Assembly: GCA_051747385.1 (NCBI GenBank)
Contig: JBNJGB010000046.1
Coordinates: 1 to 42,109 of the forward strand
From: JBNJGB01 sp051747385
GTDB lineage: Bacteria > Myxococcota_A > UBA9042 > PHBI01 > JACKFB01
DNA: 42,109 nt
Reading direction: 5' to 3'
Part shown: in pieces, positions 23,732 to 35,617 of the stretch
Layout of the letters: every line of letters starts with the position of its first letter
Numbering within the stretch: the first letter of the stretch is position 1
Made by a program: the position numbers and the translations under genes
Notes under the pieces: generated by a model
The model's database searches: none
What the model was told of the DNA's origin: nothing
The model's input: the letters and a program-made list of their open reading frames with translations, nothing else

Positions 23732-25784
<2,053 letters not shown>

Positions 25785-25807
<23 letters not shown>

Positions 25808-28511
25808 ATCTCCGCGCGGGAAGGGACGCGGGCGCGGCCGAGGCCGGAACCCCGGAGGGAAGCCGGGCGGCGGACCTCCGGGGCCGAAGAAGGGCCGCGG
25901 CGGGCGCCGCCCCCCGAGGAAGCGCGAGCCGCTCCCCGAGCCTCCGCCGCTGCCGGAGCCGGGGCCCGGGCCGACGCGCGAGGAGCTGGACCGGGCCACC
26001 CGGGCGCTGCCCATCTACCAGTACGAGGACGAGATCGTCCGGACCATCCGGGACCACCGGGTGGTCGTCGTGGAGGGCCCCACCGGGTCGGGGAAGACGA
26101 CCCAGCTCCCGCGGATGCTCCTGCGCGCGGGCATCGGGGCCCCGGACATCCTGGGGGTCACCCAGCCCCGGCGCATCGCGGCCGTGAGCGTCGCCTGGCG
26201 CATCGCCGAGGAGGAGGGCGTCGACCTGGGCCGCGAGGTGGGCTACGCCATCCGCTTCGACGACGTGACGAGCGCCGACACGAAGCTCAAGATCATGACC
26301 GACGGGCTGCTCCTGCAGGAGGCCCACTCGGACGCCGACTTCTCGGCCTACGGCGTGGTGATGGTCGACGAGGCCCACGAGCGGAGCCTCAACATCGACT
26401 TCACCCTGGGCCTGCTCCACCGGGCGCTGTCCCGCCGCGACGACCTGAAGGTCATCGTCAGCTCCGCGACCCTCCGCCCGGAGCTGTTCCAGGAGTACTT
26501 CCGGAGCGTGGCGGGGGACGTGCCGCTGCTGCACATCGAGTCGTCGACGCACCCGGTGAAGGTCCGCTATCGGCCGCCGCCCTCGGAGCACCCTGACGAG
26601 GTGGCGGAGGCGACGGCCTCCGAGATCGCGCAGATCCACCGGCGGGGCGACCCGGGGCACGTCCTGGCGTTCCTCACCGGCGAGGGCATGATCCGCCACA
26701 CCGAGGCCCAGCTCCTCAACCGCGGGCTGGGGCGGAAGGACATGGTCATCCTGCCCCTGTTCGGGCGCCTCACCCGGGAGGAGCAGGAGCGGATCTTCCT
26801 GGAGTGGCCCGGCCGCCGGAAGGTGGTGCTGGCCACCAACATCGCAGAGACCTCCATCACCATCCCGGACGTGCGCCACATCGTGGACACGGGCCTGGCG
26901 AAGGTCCCGCGCGTCAACCCGCGCACCGGCATCACGGCGCTCCACGCGGAGGGCGTCAGCCAGGCCTCGGCGGCCCAGCGCGCCGGACGGGCGGGGCGGA
27001 CCGCGCCCGGCGAGGCCATCCGCCTGTACGCGAAGCACGATCTGGAGCACCGCCCGGAGTACACGGACGAGGAGATCCTCCGGCTCGACCTCACCTCGGT
27101 GGTCCTGCGCCTCATCGACCTGGGGATCCACGACGTGGAGGACTTCCCGTTCCCCACGCCCCCGCCCCGGCGGCGCCTCAAGGCGGCGCTGCGCTCGCTG
27201 AAGTCCATGAACGCCATCGACGGCCACCGTCGCCTCACCGACATCGGCCGCCGCATGGTCCCGTTCCCGGCCGACCCGCCCCTGGCGCGGATGATCGTCG
27301 AGGCCGCGGACCGCTTCCCGGACGCGGTGGACGACGTCCTCGTGGTGGCCGCCTTCCTGAGCGGCCGGCCGCCGTACCTCTTCCCCGCCGGGGAGGAGCA
27401 GGAGGCGAGGGACGCGCAGGAGCGCCTGGCCCACCCCCTCGGGGACCACACGACGGCCGTGCAGACCTACCGGCGCTGGCTCGACGCGCGGGACCGGGAG
27501 TCCTTCTGCGAGGCGCACTACCTGGACCCGAACATCATGGAGTTCATGGCCAAGGCCCACGAGCAGTTCGCGGACATCGCCGAGACCCTCGGCATCACCG
27601 TCGGCCGCGGGGCCGATCCCGAGGCCGTGGTCCGCTGCGTGGCCGCCGGCTTCGCGGATCGCGTCATGGCCTCCAAGGGCCGGGACTTCGAGGGGCCCGG
27701 CGGCGTCGCGGTCGGGCTGCACCCGGGCAGCGTGCTCTTCGGGGAGCGCCACCGCTTCATCGTGGCCACGGAGATCGTCGACACCCGGCGTCCCTGGGCC
27801 CGCGCGGCCTCCGTGCTGCGCCCCGAGTGGATCGAGCGGATCGACCCGGACCTGGCGCGCAGCCTGGGCATCCGCCGCCGGAAGGCCGGGCGGAAGCCGA
27901 AGGTGGACCTCTCCAGGGTCCCCTCGGCCGTGCGGGTCGGGAAGGTCGCGCTGCCCGTGACCATCGTCCGGGGCGAGCCGCGCCTGGAGATCCGCGTCGA
28001 GCAGGTGCCCGACCTCCTGGACGCCGACCCCTCGTCGGTGTCGGACGCCCAGCTCTCCTTCCGCTCCCGCATCGCGGCCGGCCACCACCACTTCGCCCAG
28101 GGCTGGCCCCTCGGGGTCATCCTGGCGCTCCTGCCCTACATGCCGCTCCCGGCCCCGGGGGCCCACCTGGACCGGGACGTGCCCCAGGGCATCCTCATGG
28201 AGGCGGACCGGAACCTCCACGAGCTCGGGCGCTGGTTCGACCGCATCCTCACGCCGTCGCTCCCCCACAAGGGCAAGCGCCCCGGCTGGCTGACCCTGGT
28301 CGCCAACGGCGCCGGCGGCTACTGGTTCGAGGTCCTCACCTCGTTCAAGGACGCCCTCGAGGCCACGTCCGACGCCCTGGAGGACCTGGCCGACCACCTC
28401 CCCGACGCCGACCCCCTCCAGGAGCGCCTCGCCGAGGTGCGCCCCAAGGTCGACGACGCCGTCTCCGGCATGCACCACGCCCTCGGCTCCCTGCCGCGCG
28501 GCGTGAAGTGA
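25785..28511 (+). CDS. DEAH-box ATP-dependent RNA helicase (HrpA/HrpB-like)
   Basis: This 908-residue superfamily 2 helicase has a ~60-residue Arg/Gly/Pro-rich basic N-terminal tail, then motif I GPTGSGKTTQLP, motif Ia TQPRRIAAVSV, motif II DEAH, motif III SSAT and motif VI QRAGRAGR. A helicase-associated winged-helix/HA2 region follows (HRRLTDIGRRMVPFPADPPL), with an extended C-terminal part ending in a helical stretch (ALEATSDALEDLADHLPDAD). Motif spacing suits HrpA/HrpB proteins, which unwind structured RNA. The length is nearer HrpB, the core sequence nearer HrpA. The ATG at 25785 has AAGGAGG inside the 3' end of the HelD gene. Confidence 0.88.
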
Positions 28512-28664
28512 GCCAGGCCCGCGTTTCTCATGAGACATCGAGCCTAGCGCCGGGAGGCGCCCGTGGATCCGGCGTGGCGCGGACTGGAGGTGGGCGCAGT
28601 CGACCTTGCAGGTCGTCGAGCCCGCCGGAGGGAGCACGCGTCGGAGACGCGGGTGGATCCCAAG

Positions 28665-29333
28665 CTACGCGTCCCAGGTCTCGCCGGAGCTGGTGGGATC
28701 CCAGGTGAGGAACAGCGGGAGGTGCTGCCGGCGGGCGGCCCGGAGCTCCTGCCAGAGCACCTGCCAGGCGTACTTGGGGGCGGCGAGGGGATCCTCGTCC
28801 TCGTCGAAGATCCGCTCCTCCAGGGGGGCGTCCGGATCCTCGCCGAGGGCCCGGCCCACGACCTCCAGCTCCGCCTCGAGCCGGGGGAGGGAGCCGACGA
28901 GGAGGATGTAGCCCTCGTCGTCCTGGCCGTGCCACTCGGTCTCGACGATGCGCTCCATGTCCGCCGGGACGTAGACCACGTCTCCGGTCCAGGTGCTCAC
29001 GAGCTGGGGGAAGCCGCCGTCCTCGGTGCGCTCCAGCAGCTCCTCCCAGACGGGGTGCTCCAGGGGATCCGAGCCGACCTCGAAGCCCTCCAGGTCGCCG
29101 TGGACGAACAGCCACGCCCCGGCCGCCTTGAGGGCGAAGAGGCACTCGTCCTCCAGGGGCAGGACGTCCAGCTCGGAGGCGGGCTCCGGCTCGTCCCAGG
29201 CCACCTCGTGCCCGGCGTGCTCGCTCAGGGCCTGCTGGACGTCCTCCAGCTCCGGCCGCTCCGGCGCGTCGGGATCGGTGATGACCTCGAGGAAGCGGCG
29301 CAGGGGCATCGGCGCGACGGCGAAGTGGCTCAC
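28665..29333 (-). CDS. Uncharacterised acidic protein, gpmI partner
   Basis: This 222-residue cytoplasmic protein is strongly acidic (PDAPERPELEDVQQALSEHA; EERIFDEDEDPLAAP) with Trp-rich segments (WEELLERTEDGGFPQLVSTW; YAWQVLWQELRA). It has no recognisable motif, signal or membrane helix. The start at 29333 is 25 bp after the gpmI stop, so the two are probably one operon, but nothing in the sequence ties it to glycolysis. The 28512-28664 gap between it and the helicase gene (convergent) holds no feature I can support. Confidence 0.72.
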   Translation of the reverse strand: MSHFAVAPMPLRRFLEVITDPDAPERPELEDVQQALSEHAGHEVAWDEPEPASELDVLPLEDECLFALKAAGAWLFVHGDLEGFEVGSDPLEHPVWEELLERTEDGGFPQLVSTWTGDVVYVPADMERIVETEWHGQDDEGYILLVGSLPRLEAELEVVGRALGEDPDAPLEERIFDEDEDPLAAPKYAWQVLWQELRAARRQHLPLFLTWDPTSSGETWDA

Positions 29334-29358
29334 GGCGTGTCCTGTGGTCGGGGGGGCG

Positions 29359-31032
29359 TCAGGAGACGGGCTCGACGACGCCCGGGAGCCACTCCTCGGG
29401 CTCCCGGTAGCCGAGCAGGTTCATGCAGGTGGCGGTGAGGTTGGCCAGCCCGGGCCGCTCCAGGGAGTCGGCGAAGCGAAACCGCTCCCCGGCGCCGCCG
29501 CCGAGGACGAACACCGGCACCGGGTTGAGCGTGTGGCTGGTGGAGGCCTTGTAGCCCTCGGGGGAGCCGCCGGCGACCAGCTCGCCGGTCTCCTTGTCCC
29601 GCTCGAACATGGACTCCACGTTGCCGTGGTCGGCGGTGACGATCAGCACCCCGCCGCGGTCGAGGACCCCGTCCACCAGCCGCTCCAGGGAGAGATCCAG
29701 GGCCTCCATGGCGATGATGGCCGCCCGGAGGTTGCCCGTGTGGCCCACCATGTCGCCGTTGGGGTAGTTGACGCGCACGAAGTCCGGCGCGAACTCGTCG
29801 ATCTCCTGGAGGACGGCGTCGGTGATCTCGGCCGCCTTCATCCAAGGGCGCTCCCAGAAGTCGACCCGGTCGCTGGGCACCTCGACGTAGCGCTCCAGGT
29901 CCTCGTCGAAGCGCCCGGAGCGGTTGCCGTTGAAGAAGTACGTGACGTGGCCGAACTTCTGCGTCTCGCTGCACGCGAGCTGGCGGGCCCCGTTGTTCGA
30001 GAGGTACTCGCCGAGGGTCCGCTCGATGGTCGGCGGGACGACCAGGTAGTTCCGGGGCAGGTGCAGGTCGCCGTCGTACTGCATCATCCCGGCGAAGCGC
30101 ACGTCCGGCACGCGCCCCCGGCGGAAGGCGAACTCCTCGTCCGCGGGGGTCTCGAAGGCGCGGGTGATCTCGATGGCCCGGTCGCCGCGGAAGTTGAAGA
30201 AGACGACGGCGTCCCCGTCCTCGATGGTCCCCACCGGGCCGTGGTCGTCCGCGACGACGAAGGGCGGCAGGTTCTGGTCGATGACGCCCGGCCTCTCCTC
30301 GCGGAACGTCCGGATGGCCTCGGAGGCGGACGGGAAGGTGCGGGCCTCGCCGTGGACGTGCGCCTCCCAGCCCCGCTTCACCACGTCCCAGTTCGCCTCG
30401 TAGCGGTCCATGGTGGTGACCATGCGGCCGCCGCCGCTCGCGACGAGGGCGTCCACGCCCCGGTCCCGGAGGGCCGCCAGGCGCTCCTCGAGGGGCTCCA
30501 CGTAGTCCAGGGCCGTGGTCTCGCCCACGTCGCGCCCATCCAGGAGCAGGTGGAAGCGCACGCGCTTCGCGCCGTCCTCGACCGCCCGGTCCAGCAGCGC
30601 GTAGGCCTGGCGCACGTGGCTGTGGACGTTTCCGTCCGACCACAGGCCGATGAGGTGCAGGGTCCCGCCCTCGCGGCAGGCGTCCGCGAGCCACGTCCAG
30701 GTCTCGCCCTCGAAGAGGCGGCCGCTGTCGATGGCCCCGTCCACGAGCTTGGCGCCCTGGTCGAAGACCCGGCCCGCCCCGATGGCGTTGTGGCCCACCT
30801 CGCTGTTGCCCATGTCCTTGTCCGTGGGCATGCCGACGGCGGTCCCGTGGGCCTGGAGGCGCCCCACCACCGGCCCCTCCATCAGGCGGTCCAGGAAGGG
30901 CGTGCGGGCCAGGTGCCAGGCGTTGCCCTGGTCGGGCCGCCCGAGACCCACGCCGTCGAGCACGACGAGGCACACCGGCCCGTCGGGGGCATCGAACGCG
31001 GGGTGGGGCTCGAGCTTCCAGTCGTCGCGCAT
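29359..31032 (-). CDS. gpmI: 2,3-bisphosphoglycerate-independent phosphoglycerate mutase
   Basis: This 557-residue GpmI interconverts 3- and 2-phosphoglycerate in glycolysis with two Mn ions. The N-terminal alkaline-phosphatase-type domain carries LVVLDGVGLG and the phospho-serine S77 in DKDMGNSEVGHN. The inserted phosphotransferase domain contains HLIGLWSDGNVHSHVRQAYA and LLDGRDVGETTAL. The C-terminal metal site has PNGDMVGHTGNL and TADHGNVE. Length and motif order are standard for the longer GpmI type. The ATG at 31032 has GGAGGTCC. The upstream gap to 31342 holds a family B repeat and a 10-bp inverted repeat. Confidence 0.95.
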   Translation of the reverse strand: MRDDWKLEPHPAFDAPDGPVCLVVLDGVGLGRPDQGNAWHLARTPFLDRLMEGPVVGRLQAHGTAVGMPTDKDMGNSEVGHNAIGAGRVFDQGAKLVDGAIDSGRLFEGETWTWLADACREGGTLHLIGLWSDGNVHSHVRQAYALLDRAVEDGAKRVRFHLLLDGRDVGETTALDYVEPLEERLAALRDRGVDALVASGGGRMVTTMDRYEANWDVVKRGWEAHVHGEARTFPSASEAIRTFREERPGVIDQNLPPFVVADDHGPVGTIEDGDAVVFFNFRGDRAIEITRAFETPADEEFAFRRGRVPDVRFAGMMQYDGDLHLPRNYLVVPPTIERTLGEYLSNNGARQLACSETQKFGHVTYFFNGNRSGRFDEDLERYVEVPSDRVDFWERPWMKAAEITDAVLQEIDEFAPDFVRVNYPNGDMVGHTGNLRAAIIAMEALDLSLERLVDGVLDRGGVLIVTADHGNVESMFERDKETGELVAGGSPEGYKASTSHTLNPVPVFVLGGGAGERFRFADSLERPGLANLTATCMNLLGYREPEEWLPGVVEPVS

Positions 31033-31091
31033 CCGGGACCTCCGTGGAGCCCAGTGTGGTCCAGCATCCGCCCGGTGTCGATCTCCGTGAC

Positions 31092-31117
31092 AGGGCGGTC
31101 GCTAGGTCGACCGCCCT
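31092..31117. repeat. 10-bp perfect inverted repeat next to family B repeat
   Basis: AGGGCGGTCG (31092-31101), a 6-nt loop and CGACCGCCCT (31108-31117) form a perfect stem. The right arm is also the end of the family B unit, so the hairpin sits at the boundary of that repeat. Confidence 0.8.
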
Positions 31118-31262
31118 CCCTTGCCCTTCCCCTTGCCCTTGCCCTTGCCCTTGCCCTTGCCTGCTCTCAGACGCGCAGAATCCATCGTTTCCGAGCGGGT
31201 GCAATCCGGCGCCGGGCGCCGTACCGCCGCGCGGCCCTCACTTCTCCGACTTCGCGATTGCC
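31118..31262 (+). repeat. Repeat family B, solo copy headed by 7 hexamers
   Basis: Seven hexamers (31118-31159; six CCCTTG and one CCCTTC) are followed by CCTGCTCTCAGACGCG and a ~100-bp unit ending CTTCTCCGACTTCGCGA. It is the reverse-complement family of the array at 41689-42109. It occupies the 309-bp gpmI/arcC intergenic region; 31263-31305 shows nothing else. Confidence 0.9.
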
Positions 31263-31305
31263 CTGATCCCCGTGACGACGGGGCGACTCCGACGCACGCG
31301 CCCGT

Positions 31306-31333
31306 TTGCGCTCGACCGGGGATGTGCTATCCG
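31306..31333 (+). promoter_or_regulatory. Predicted promoter of carbamate kinase gene, possibly leaderless
   Basis: TTGCGC (31306-31311), 16 bp and TATCCG (31328-31333) with an upstream TGC extended -10. The -10 ends 8 nt before the ATG at 31342 and no Shine-Dalgarno is present. Confidence 0.5.
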
Positions 31334-31341
31334 TTCGCGCC

Positions 31342-32415
31342 ATGATCCTGGAGCATCACCGAGACCTCGGCGCCCCTCCCCTGGAGCGTCTCGCCGTACT
31401 GGCCATGGGCGGAAACGCCCTCATGCCCGCGGGGGAGGCCGGCACGGCGAAGGAGCAGCTACGCGCGGCCCGGCGCCTCGCGCGGACCCTGGTGTCCGTC
31501 GTCCGGGAGGGCTTCCGGGTCCTGGTGGTCCACGGCAACGGCCCCCAGGTGGGCCGGGAGCTCCTCCGGGTGGAGGAGGCCGCCACCAAGCTGCCCCCGC
31601 GGACCCTGGACACCTGCGTGGCGGCGACCCAGGGGACCATGGGCTATCGGATCGAGCTGGCCCTGCGGAACGCCTTGCGGAAGGCGGGCCTGCGGCGGCC
31701 CGTGACGTCGGTCCTCACGGACGTCCTGGTGAGCCCCGACGACCCGGCCTTCGGCGCGCCCTCCAAGCCGGTGGGGCCGTTCTACACGGGGTGGCGGGCG
31801 CGGCAGCTGGCGCGGTCGAAGGGCTGGCGCATGGTCGAGGACGCCGGGCGCGGCTGGCGCCAGGTGGTCCCGAGCCCGCGCCCCGTCGACGTGCTGGGGC
31901 TCGCGGGGATCGAGGCGCTGCTGGACGCCGGGCACGTGGTCGTGGCGGGCGGCGGCGGCGGCGTCCCGGTGGCCGTGGATGCGCGGGGCCGGCTGGTGGG
32001 CCTCGAGGGCGTGGTGGACAAGGATCGGACCGCCGCGCTCCTGGGCGGCGACCTGGGCGCCGATCTGCTCGTGTTCCTGGCGCCCGTGGACTACGTCTAC
32101 CAGAACTTCGGTCGCACGGATCAGGCGCCCATCGAGCGTGTCAGCCGCCACGAGCTGCGGGCGTTGTCCGAGGCCGGCCACTTCCCGGCGGGGAGCATGG
32201 GCCCGAAGGTGGAGGCCGCCCTCGACTTCCTGGACGACGGCGGCTCCGCGGTCATCATCACGAGCGGGGACAAGCTCCCGGCCGCCCTGGCGGACCGGGC
32301 CGGGACGCGCGTCACGCGCGAGGACACCGACGGCGCGGTCCGGAACCAGCTCGACCTGTTCCCGGACGCCCGCCCGCCGCTCGACGACGACGACGACGAG
32401 GACCTGGACGCCTGA
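31342..32415 (+). CDS. arcC: Carbamate kinase
   Basis: This 357-residue enzyme (ATP + carbamate to ADP + carbamoyl phosphate, reversible) has the amino-acid-kinase fold. Its markers are LAVLAMGGNALMPAGEAGTA near the start, VVHGNGPQVGRELL, VAATQGTMGYRIE, VVAGGGGGVPV and GVVDKDRTAALL. Typical enzymes have ~310 residues; this one has a short N-terminal extension and an acidic tail (DDDDDEDLDA). The ATG at 31342 agrees with the promoter but lacks a Shine-Dalgarno. The carbamoyltransferase gene follows 22 bp later, so the pair could degrade citrulline with ATP gain. No arginine or agmatine deiminase is in the window. Confidence 0.9.
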   Translation: MILEHHRDLGAPPLERLAVLAMGGNALMPAGEAGTAKEQLRAARRLARTLVSVVREGFRVLVVHGNGPQVGRELLRVEEAATKLPPRTLDTCVAATQGTMGYRIELALRNALRKAGLRRPVTSVLTDVLVSPDDPAFGAPSKPVGPFYTGWRARQLARSKGWRMVEDAGRGWRQVVPSPRPVDVLGLAGIEALLDAGHVVVAGGGGGVPVAVDARGRLVGLEGVVDKDRTAALLGGDLGADLLVFLAPVDYVYQNFGRTDQAPIERVSRHELRALSEAGHFPAGSMGPKVEAALDFLDDGGSAVIITSGDKLPAALADRAGTRVTREDTDGAVRNQLDLFPDARPPLDDDDDEDLDA

Positions 32416-32437
32416 ACGCACCCCCGGGAGGAACACG

Positions 32438-33355
<918 letters not shown>

Positions 33356-33787
33356 TCAATCCTCCCAGGTCGGCGACTCCTTGTCGAGGAGGTTGCCGAT
33401 GAGCTGGAACTCCTCCACCAGGAGCGCGAGGACGTCGTCGAGGCCGAGGACGCCCTGGAGCTTGCCCTCGTCGTCCACGACGGGGATGCGCCGGAAGGGG
33501 CCGGCGCGCATGGCGCCCAGGGCCTGCTCGATGGGCGTGCGCTCCGTGACCGTGCGGACGCCGGAGGTCATTACCTCCTCCACGCGGACCTCGTCCGGCG
33601 AGCGGCCGGGGGCCATCACGCGCGTCGTCAGATCCCGATCGGTGACGATGCCGACGGGCCTCCGAAGCTCGTCGACGACCACGAGCGCCCCGACGCGCCG
33701 CTCGGTCATGCGCGCGGCCGCCACGCGGGCGCTCTCGTCGGGCTGGACGATGTAGACGTCCCGAATGCAGATGCGTCCTGCGGACAT
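33356..33787 (-). CDS. CBS-domain protein (tandem CBS pair)
   Basis: This 143-residue protein is a Bateman pair. CBS1 covers ~8-62 (VYIVQPDESARVAAARMTER, then PVGIVTDRDLTTRVM) and CBS2 ~70-125 (VEEVMTSGVRTVTERTPIEQ, then RRIPVVDDEGKLQGVLGLDD). Each half has the G-[IV]-[VL]-[TL]-x-x-D pattern used to bind adenosyl nucleotides (AMP, ATP, SAM). There is no fused enzyme or transporter domain, so it is probably a stand-alone sensor subunit with an unidentified partner. The ATG at 33787 has AGGAG and is followed, head-to-head, by the divergent paralogue operon. Confidence 0.87.
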   Translation of the reverse strand: MSAGRICIRDVYIVQPDESARVAAARMTERRVGALVVVDELRRPVGIVTDRDLTTRVMAPGRSPDEVRVEEVMTSGVRTVTERTPIEQALGAMRAGPFRRIPVVDDEGKLQGVLGLDDVLALLVEEFQLIGNLLDKESPTWED

Positions 33788-33816
33788 CGTGGGCTCCTGT
33801 CTGTGAGAGGACCCCG

Positions 33817-33844
33817 ATCATGGCACGCCCGCGGCTCCTGACAA
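33817..33844 (-). promoter_or_regulatory. Predicted promoter of the CBS gene
   Basis: On the minus strand TTGTCA (33844-33839), 16 bp and CATGAT (33822-33817), ~30 nt before the ATG at 33787. Confidence 0.5.
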
Positions 33845-33866
33845 TCCCCTCGGCTCCCGGGACCCG

Positions 33867-33895
33867 TTGCCGGGCAGGCGTGTCCCGCTTAGCAT
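33867..33895 (+). promoter_or_regulatory. Predicted promoter of the paralogue pair, possibly leaderless
   Basis: TTGCCG (33867-33872), 17 bp and TAGCAT (33890-33895). The -10 ends 7 nt before the ATG at 33903 and there is no Shine-Dalgarno. It runs back-to-back with the CBS promoter. Confidence 0.5.
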
Positions 33896-33902
33896 CGCCG
33901 GC

Positions 33903-34784
33903 ATGCTGCTCCGGTACTACCGCCGCATCCTGGACACCTGCGAGCCGTTCCTCATCGCGAGGCCGTCCGTGCGGGCCGACCTGGACCGGGCGCCCTTCGG
34001 CGTCGCCATCCGGGACTCCCACATCTTCGATCCGCAGCACATGGCGGAGCGGGTCTTCGTGAACCTGGTCCGCCACCTGGACGAGCTCGCGTACGGCCCG
34101 GTCGGGCTGTCGATGCCCGCGTGGGTGTTCTACGACTGCGCGGTGATGCCCGGGGCGGTCTTCGGCTTCGCGCGCCGGGCGCACGACCTGCCGCGGTGGG
34201 TCCTGCGGACCTTGAAGGTGCCCGAGGGCTACGACGGGCTCGTGCCCATGTCGGTGTTCATCTGCATCCCGACGGTCCACGGCCGCGACGCCCTCGTCTA
34301 CACCCTGTGCAGCACCAACCAGGTGGCGTCGGGCTCCGCGCCGGAGGGGCTGTGGCGCCTGACCCTGGCCGCCGGCACCCGGGCGCTGGGCGTGGACTCC
34401 ATGCTGGCGACCGCCCAGTGGCGCTCGCCCCAGCTGGGCCTGTACGCCGGGCTCGGCCCCCTGGAGCTGCTGACCGCGTGGACCCCCGCCCACGACAACC
34501 CGGCCACCTGCACCTTCCGCGTGGCCACGACCCCGGACGCCCAGGAGCGCCTCCTCCGCGGCGACCTGGTGGGCCTGGAGGGCATCCACCGCTACATCGA
34601 CGCGGACGACTTCGAGGCGATGCGGGGCCTGCAGGCGGAGATCGAGGCCGGCCTCGACGTCGCCGTGGTGGGCCCGGAGGAGATCCGCGGCGCCGAGACC
34701 CGCGTGCCGCTCCAGGTCCGGAGCGGCGAGGACACCTTCGACGCCGACCGCGGGGTCGGCTTCACCCGACGCTTCCAGGGATGA
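33903..34784 (+). CDS. Uncharacterised protein, paralogue 1 of tandem pair
   Basis: This 293-residue protein is of no family I recognise. Its central part shares a clear pattern with the next gene: AYGPVGLSMPAWVFYDCAVM (P1) against TFGPEGMPMDKWVFYDCAEL (P2). GYDGLVPMSVFICIP matches GYDGPVPLSMYIAIP, ATAQWRSPQLGLYAGLGPL matches ATQWTSKALYLHTKFGAL, and AWTPAHDNPATCT matches TWTPAHSMPETTT. There is no signal peptide or membrane segment, although several strands are hydrophobic. The conserved Trp, Tyr, Asp-Cys and His suggest a binding or catalytic site. The stop overlaps the start of paralogue 2 by ATGA, so they are coupled and may form a heteromer. The start follows the leaderless-type promoter. 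Confidence 0.78.
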   Translation: MLLRYYRRILDTCEPFLIARPSVRADLDRAPFGVAIRDSHIFDPQHMAERVFVNLVRHLDELAYGPVGLSMPAWVFYDCAVMPGAVFGFARRAHDLPRWVLRTLKVPEGYDGLVPMSVFICIPTVHGRDALVYTLCSTNQVASGSAPEGLWRLTLAAGTRALGVDSMLATAQWRSPQLGLYAGLGPLELLTAWTPAHDNPATCTFRVATTPDAQERLLRGDLVGLEGIHRYIDADDFEAMRGLQAEIEAGLDVAVVGPEEIRGAETRVPLQVRSGEDTFDADRGVGFTRRFQG

Positions 34785-35605
34785 TGCGAACCCACAACGA
34801 CGCCCTGCTCGAGGACCATCCCACCTTCGTGGTCGGGACGCCGGACAACCTGGCGCACCTGGACACGTCGCCGTTCGGCGTGGACGTGGAGCACGCCATC
34901 GATCCGCTGCGGACCTCGTCGGCCCTCTTCCTCGACCTGCTCCAGCGCCTGGACGCCCTCACGTTCGGCCCCGAGGGCATGCCCATGGACAAGTGGGTCT
35001 TCTACGACTGCGCGGAGCTTCCGGGCTTCATCTACGGCTTCGCCGTGCCGGCCGGCGACCTGACCCACCACGAGCGCGACGTCTTCTCGCTGCCGCCCGG
35101 CTACGACGGGCCGGTGCCCCTGTCCATGTACATCGCCATCCCCATGCACGAGGAGGGCGCCTGGTTCGGCCACAACCTGGCCAGCCTGAACCGCACCTTC
35201 CCCGAGCGGCGCCTCGACTACCTGGGCACCGTCACGAAGGCCATGGCCCTGAAGGCCTTTCGCGTCGAGCGCTTCTACGGCGCCACCCAGTGGACCAGCA
35301 AGGCCCTGTACCTCCACACGAAGTTCGGCGCCCTGGACCTGCACACCACCTGGACCCCGGCCCACAGCATGCCGGAGACCACCACCTACGGCTTCGAGGT
35401 CACCGACGACTGCCTGCGCGCTGCCATGGGCGATCCCGACGTCACGCTCCCGCGGCCCGCCCCGGACACGTGGCTCGACGCCGAGGACGCCGAAGGCATG
35501 AAGCTCCTGCAGCACGACATCGAGGCCGGCGCCCGCTATCAGCTCGTCTCCGCGCCCTCCATCCAGGCCGGCCGCCTCGTCCACCCCATCGCGCGCTTGC
35601 GGTAG
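34781..35605 (+). CDS. Uncharacterised protein, paralogue 2 of tandem pair
   Basis: This 274-residue partner of the previous protein carries the same WVFYDCA, GYDGxVP, ATQW and WTPAH signatures. Its N-terminus (MMRTHNDALLEDHPTFVVGT) and C-terminus (PDTWLDAEDAEGMKLLQHDI) also run parallel to paralogue 1 (GIHRYIDADDFEAMRGLQAE), so the similarity covers the whole length. The ATG at 34781 overlaps the upstream stop; a second ATG at 34784 is equally possible. It ends 12 bp from the convergent DUF1015 gene. Function unknown. The pair probably arose by tandem duplication and later divergence. Confidence 0.78.
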   Translation: MMRTHNDALLEDHPTFVVGTPDNLAHLDTSPFGVDVEHAIDPLRTSSALFLDLLQRLDALTFGPEGMPMDKWVFYDCAELPGFIYGFAVPAGDLTHHERDVFSLPPGYDGPVPLSMYIAIPMHEEGAWFGHNLASLNRTFPERRLDYLGTVTKAMALKAFRVERFYGATQWTSKALYLHTKFGALDLHTTWTPAHSMPETTTYGFEVTDDCLRAAMGDPDVTLPRPAPDTWLDAEDAEGMKLLQHDIEAGARYQLVSAPSIQAGRLVHPIARLR

Positions 35606-35617
35606 CGACCCTTCGGG

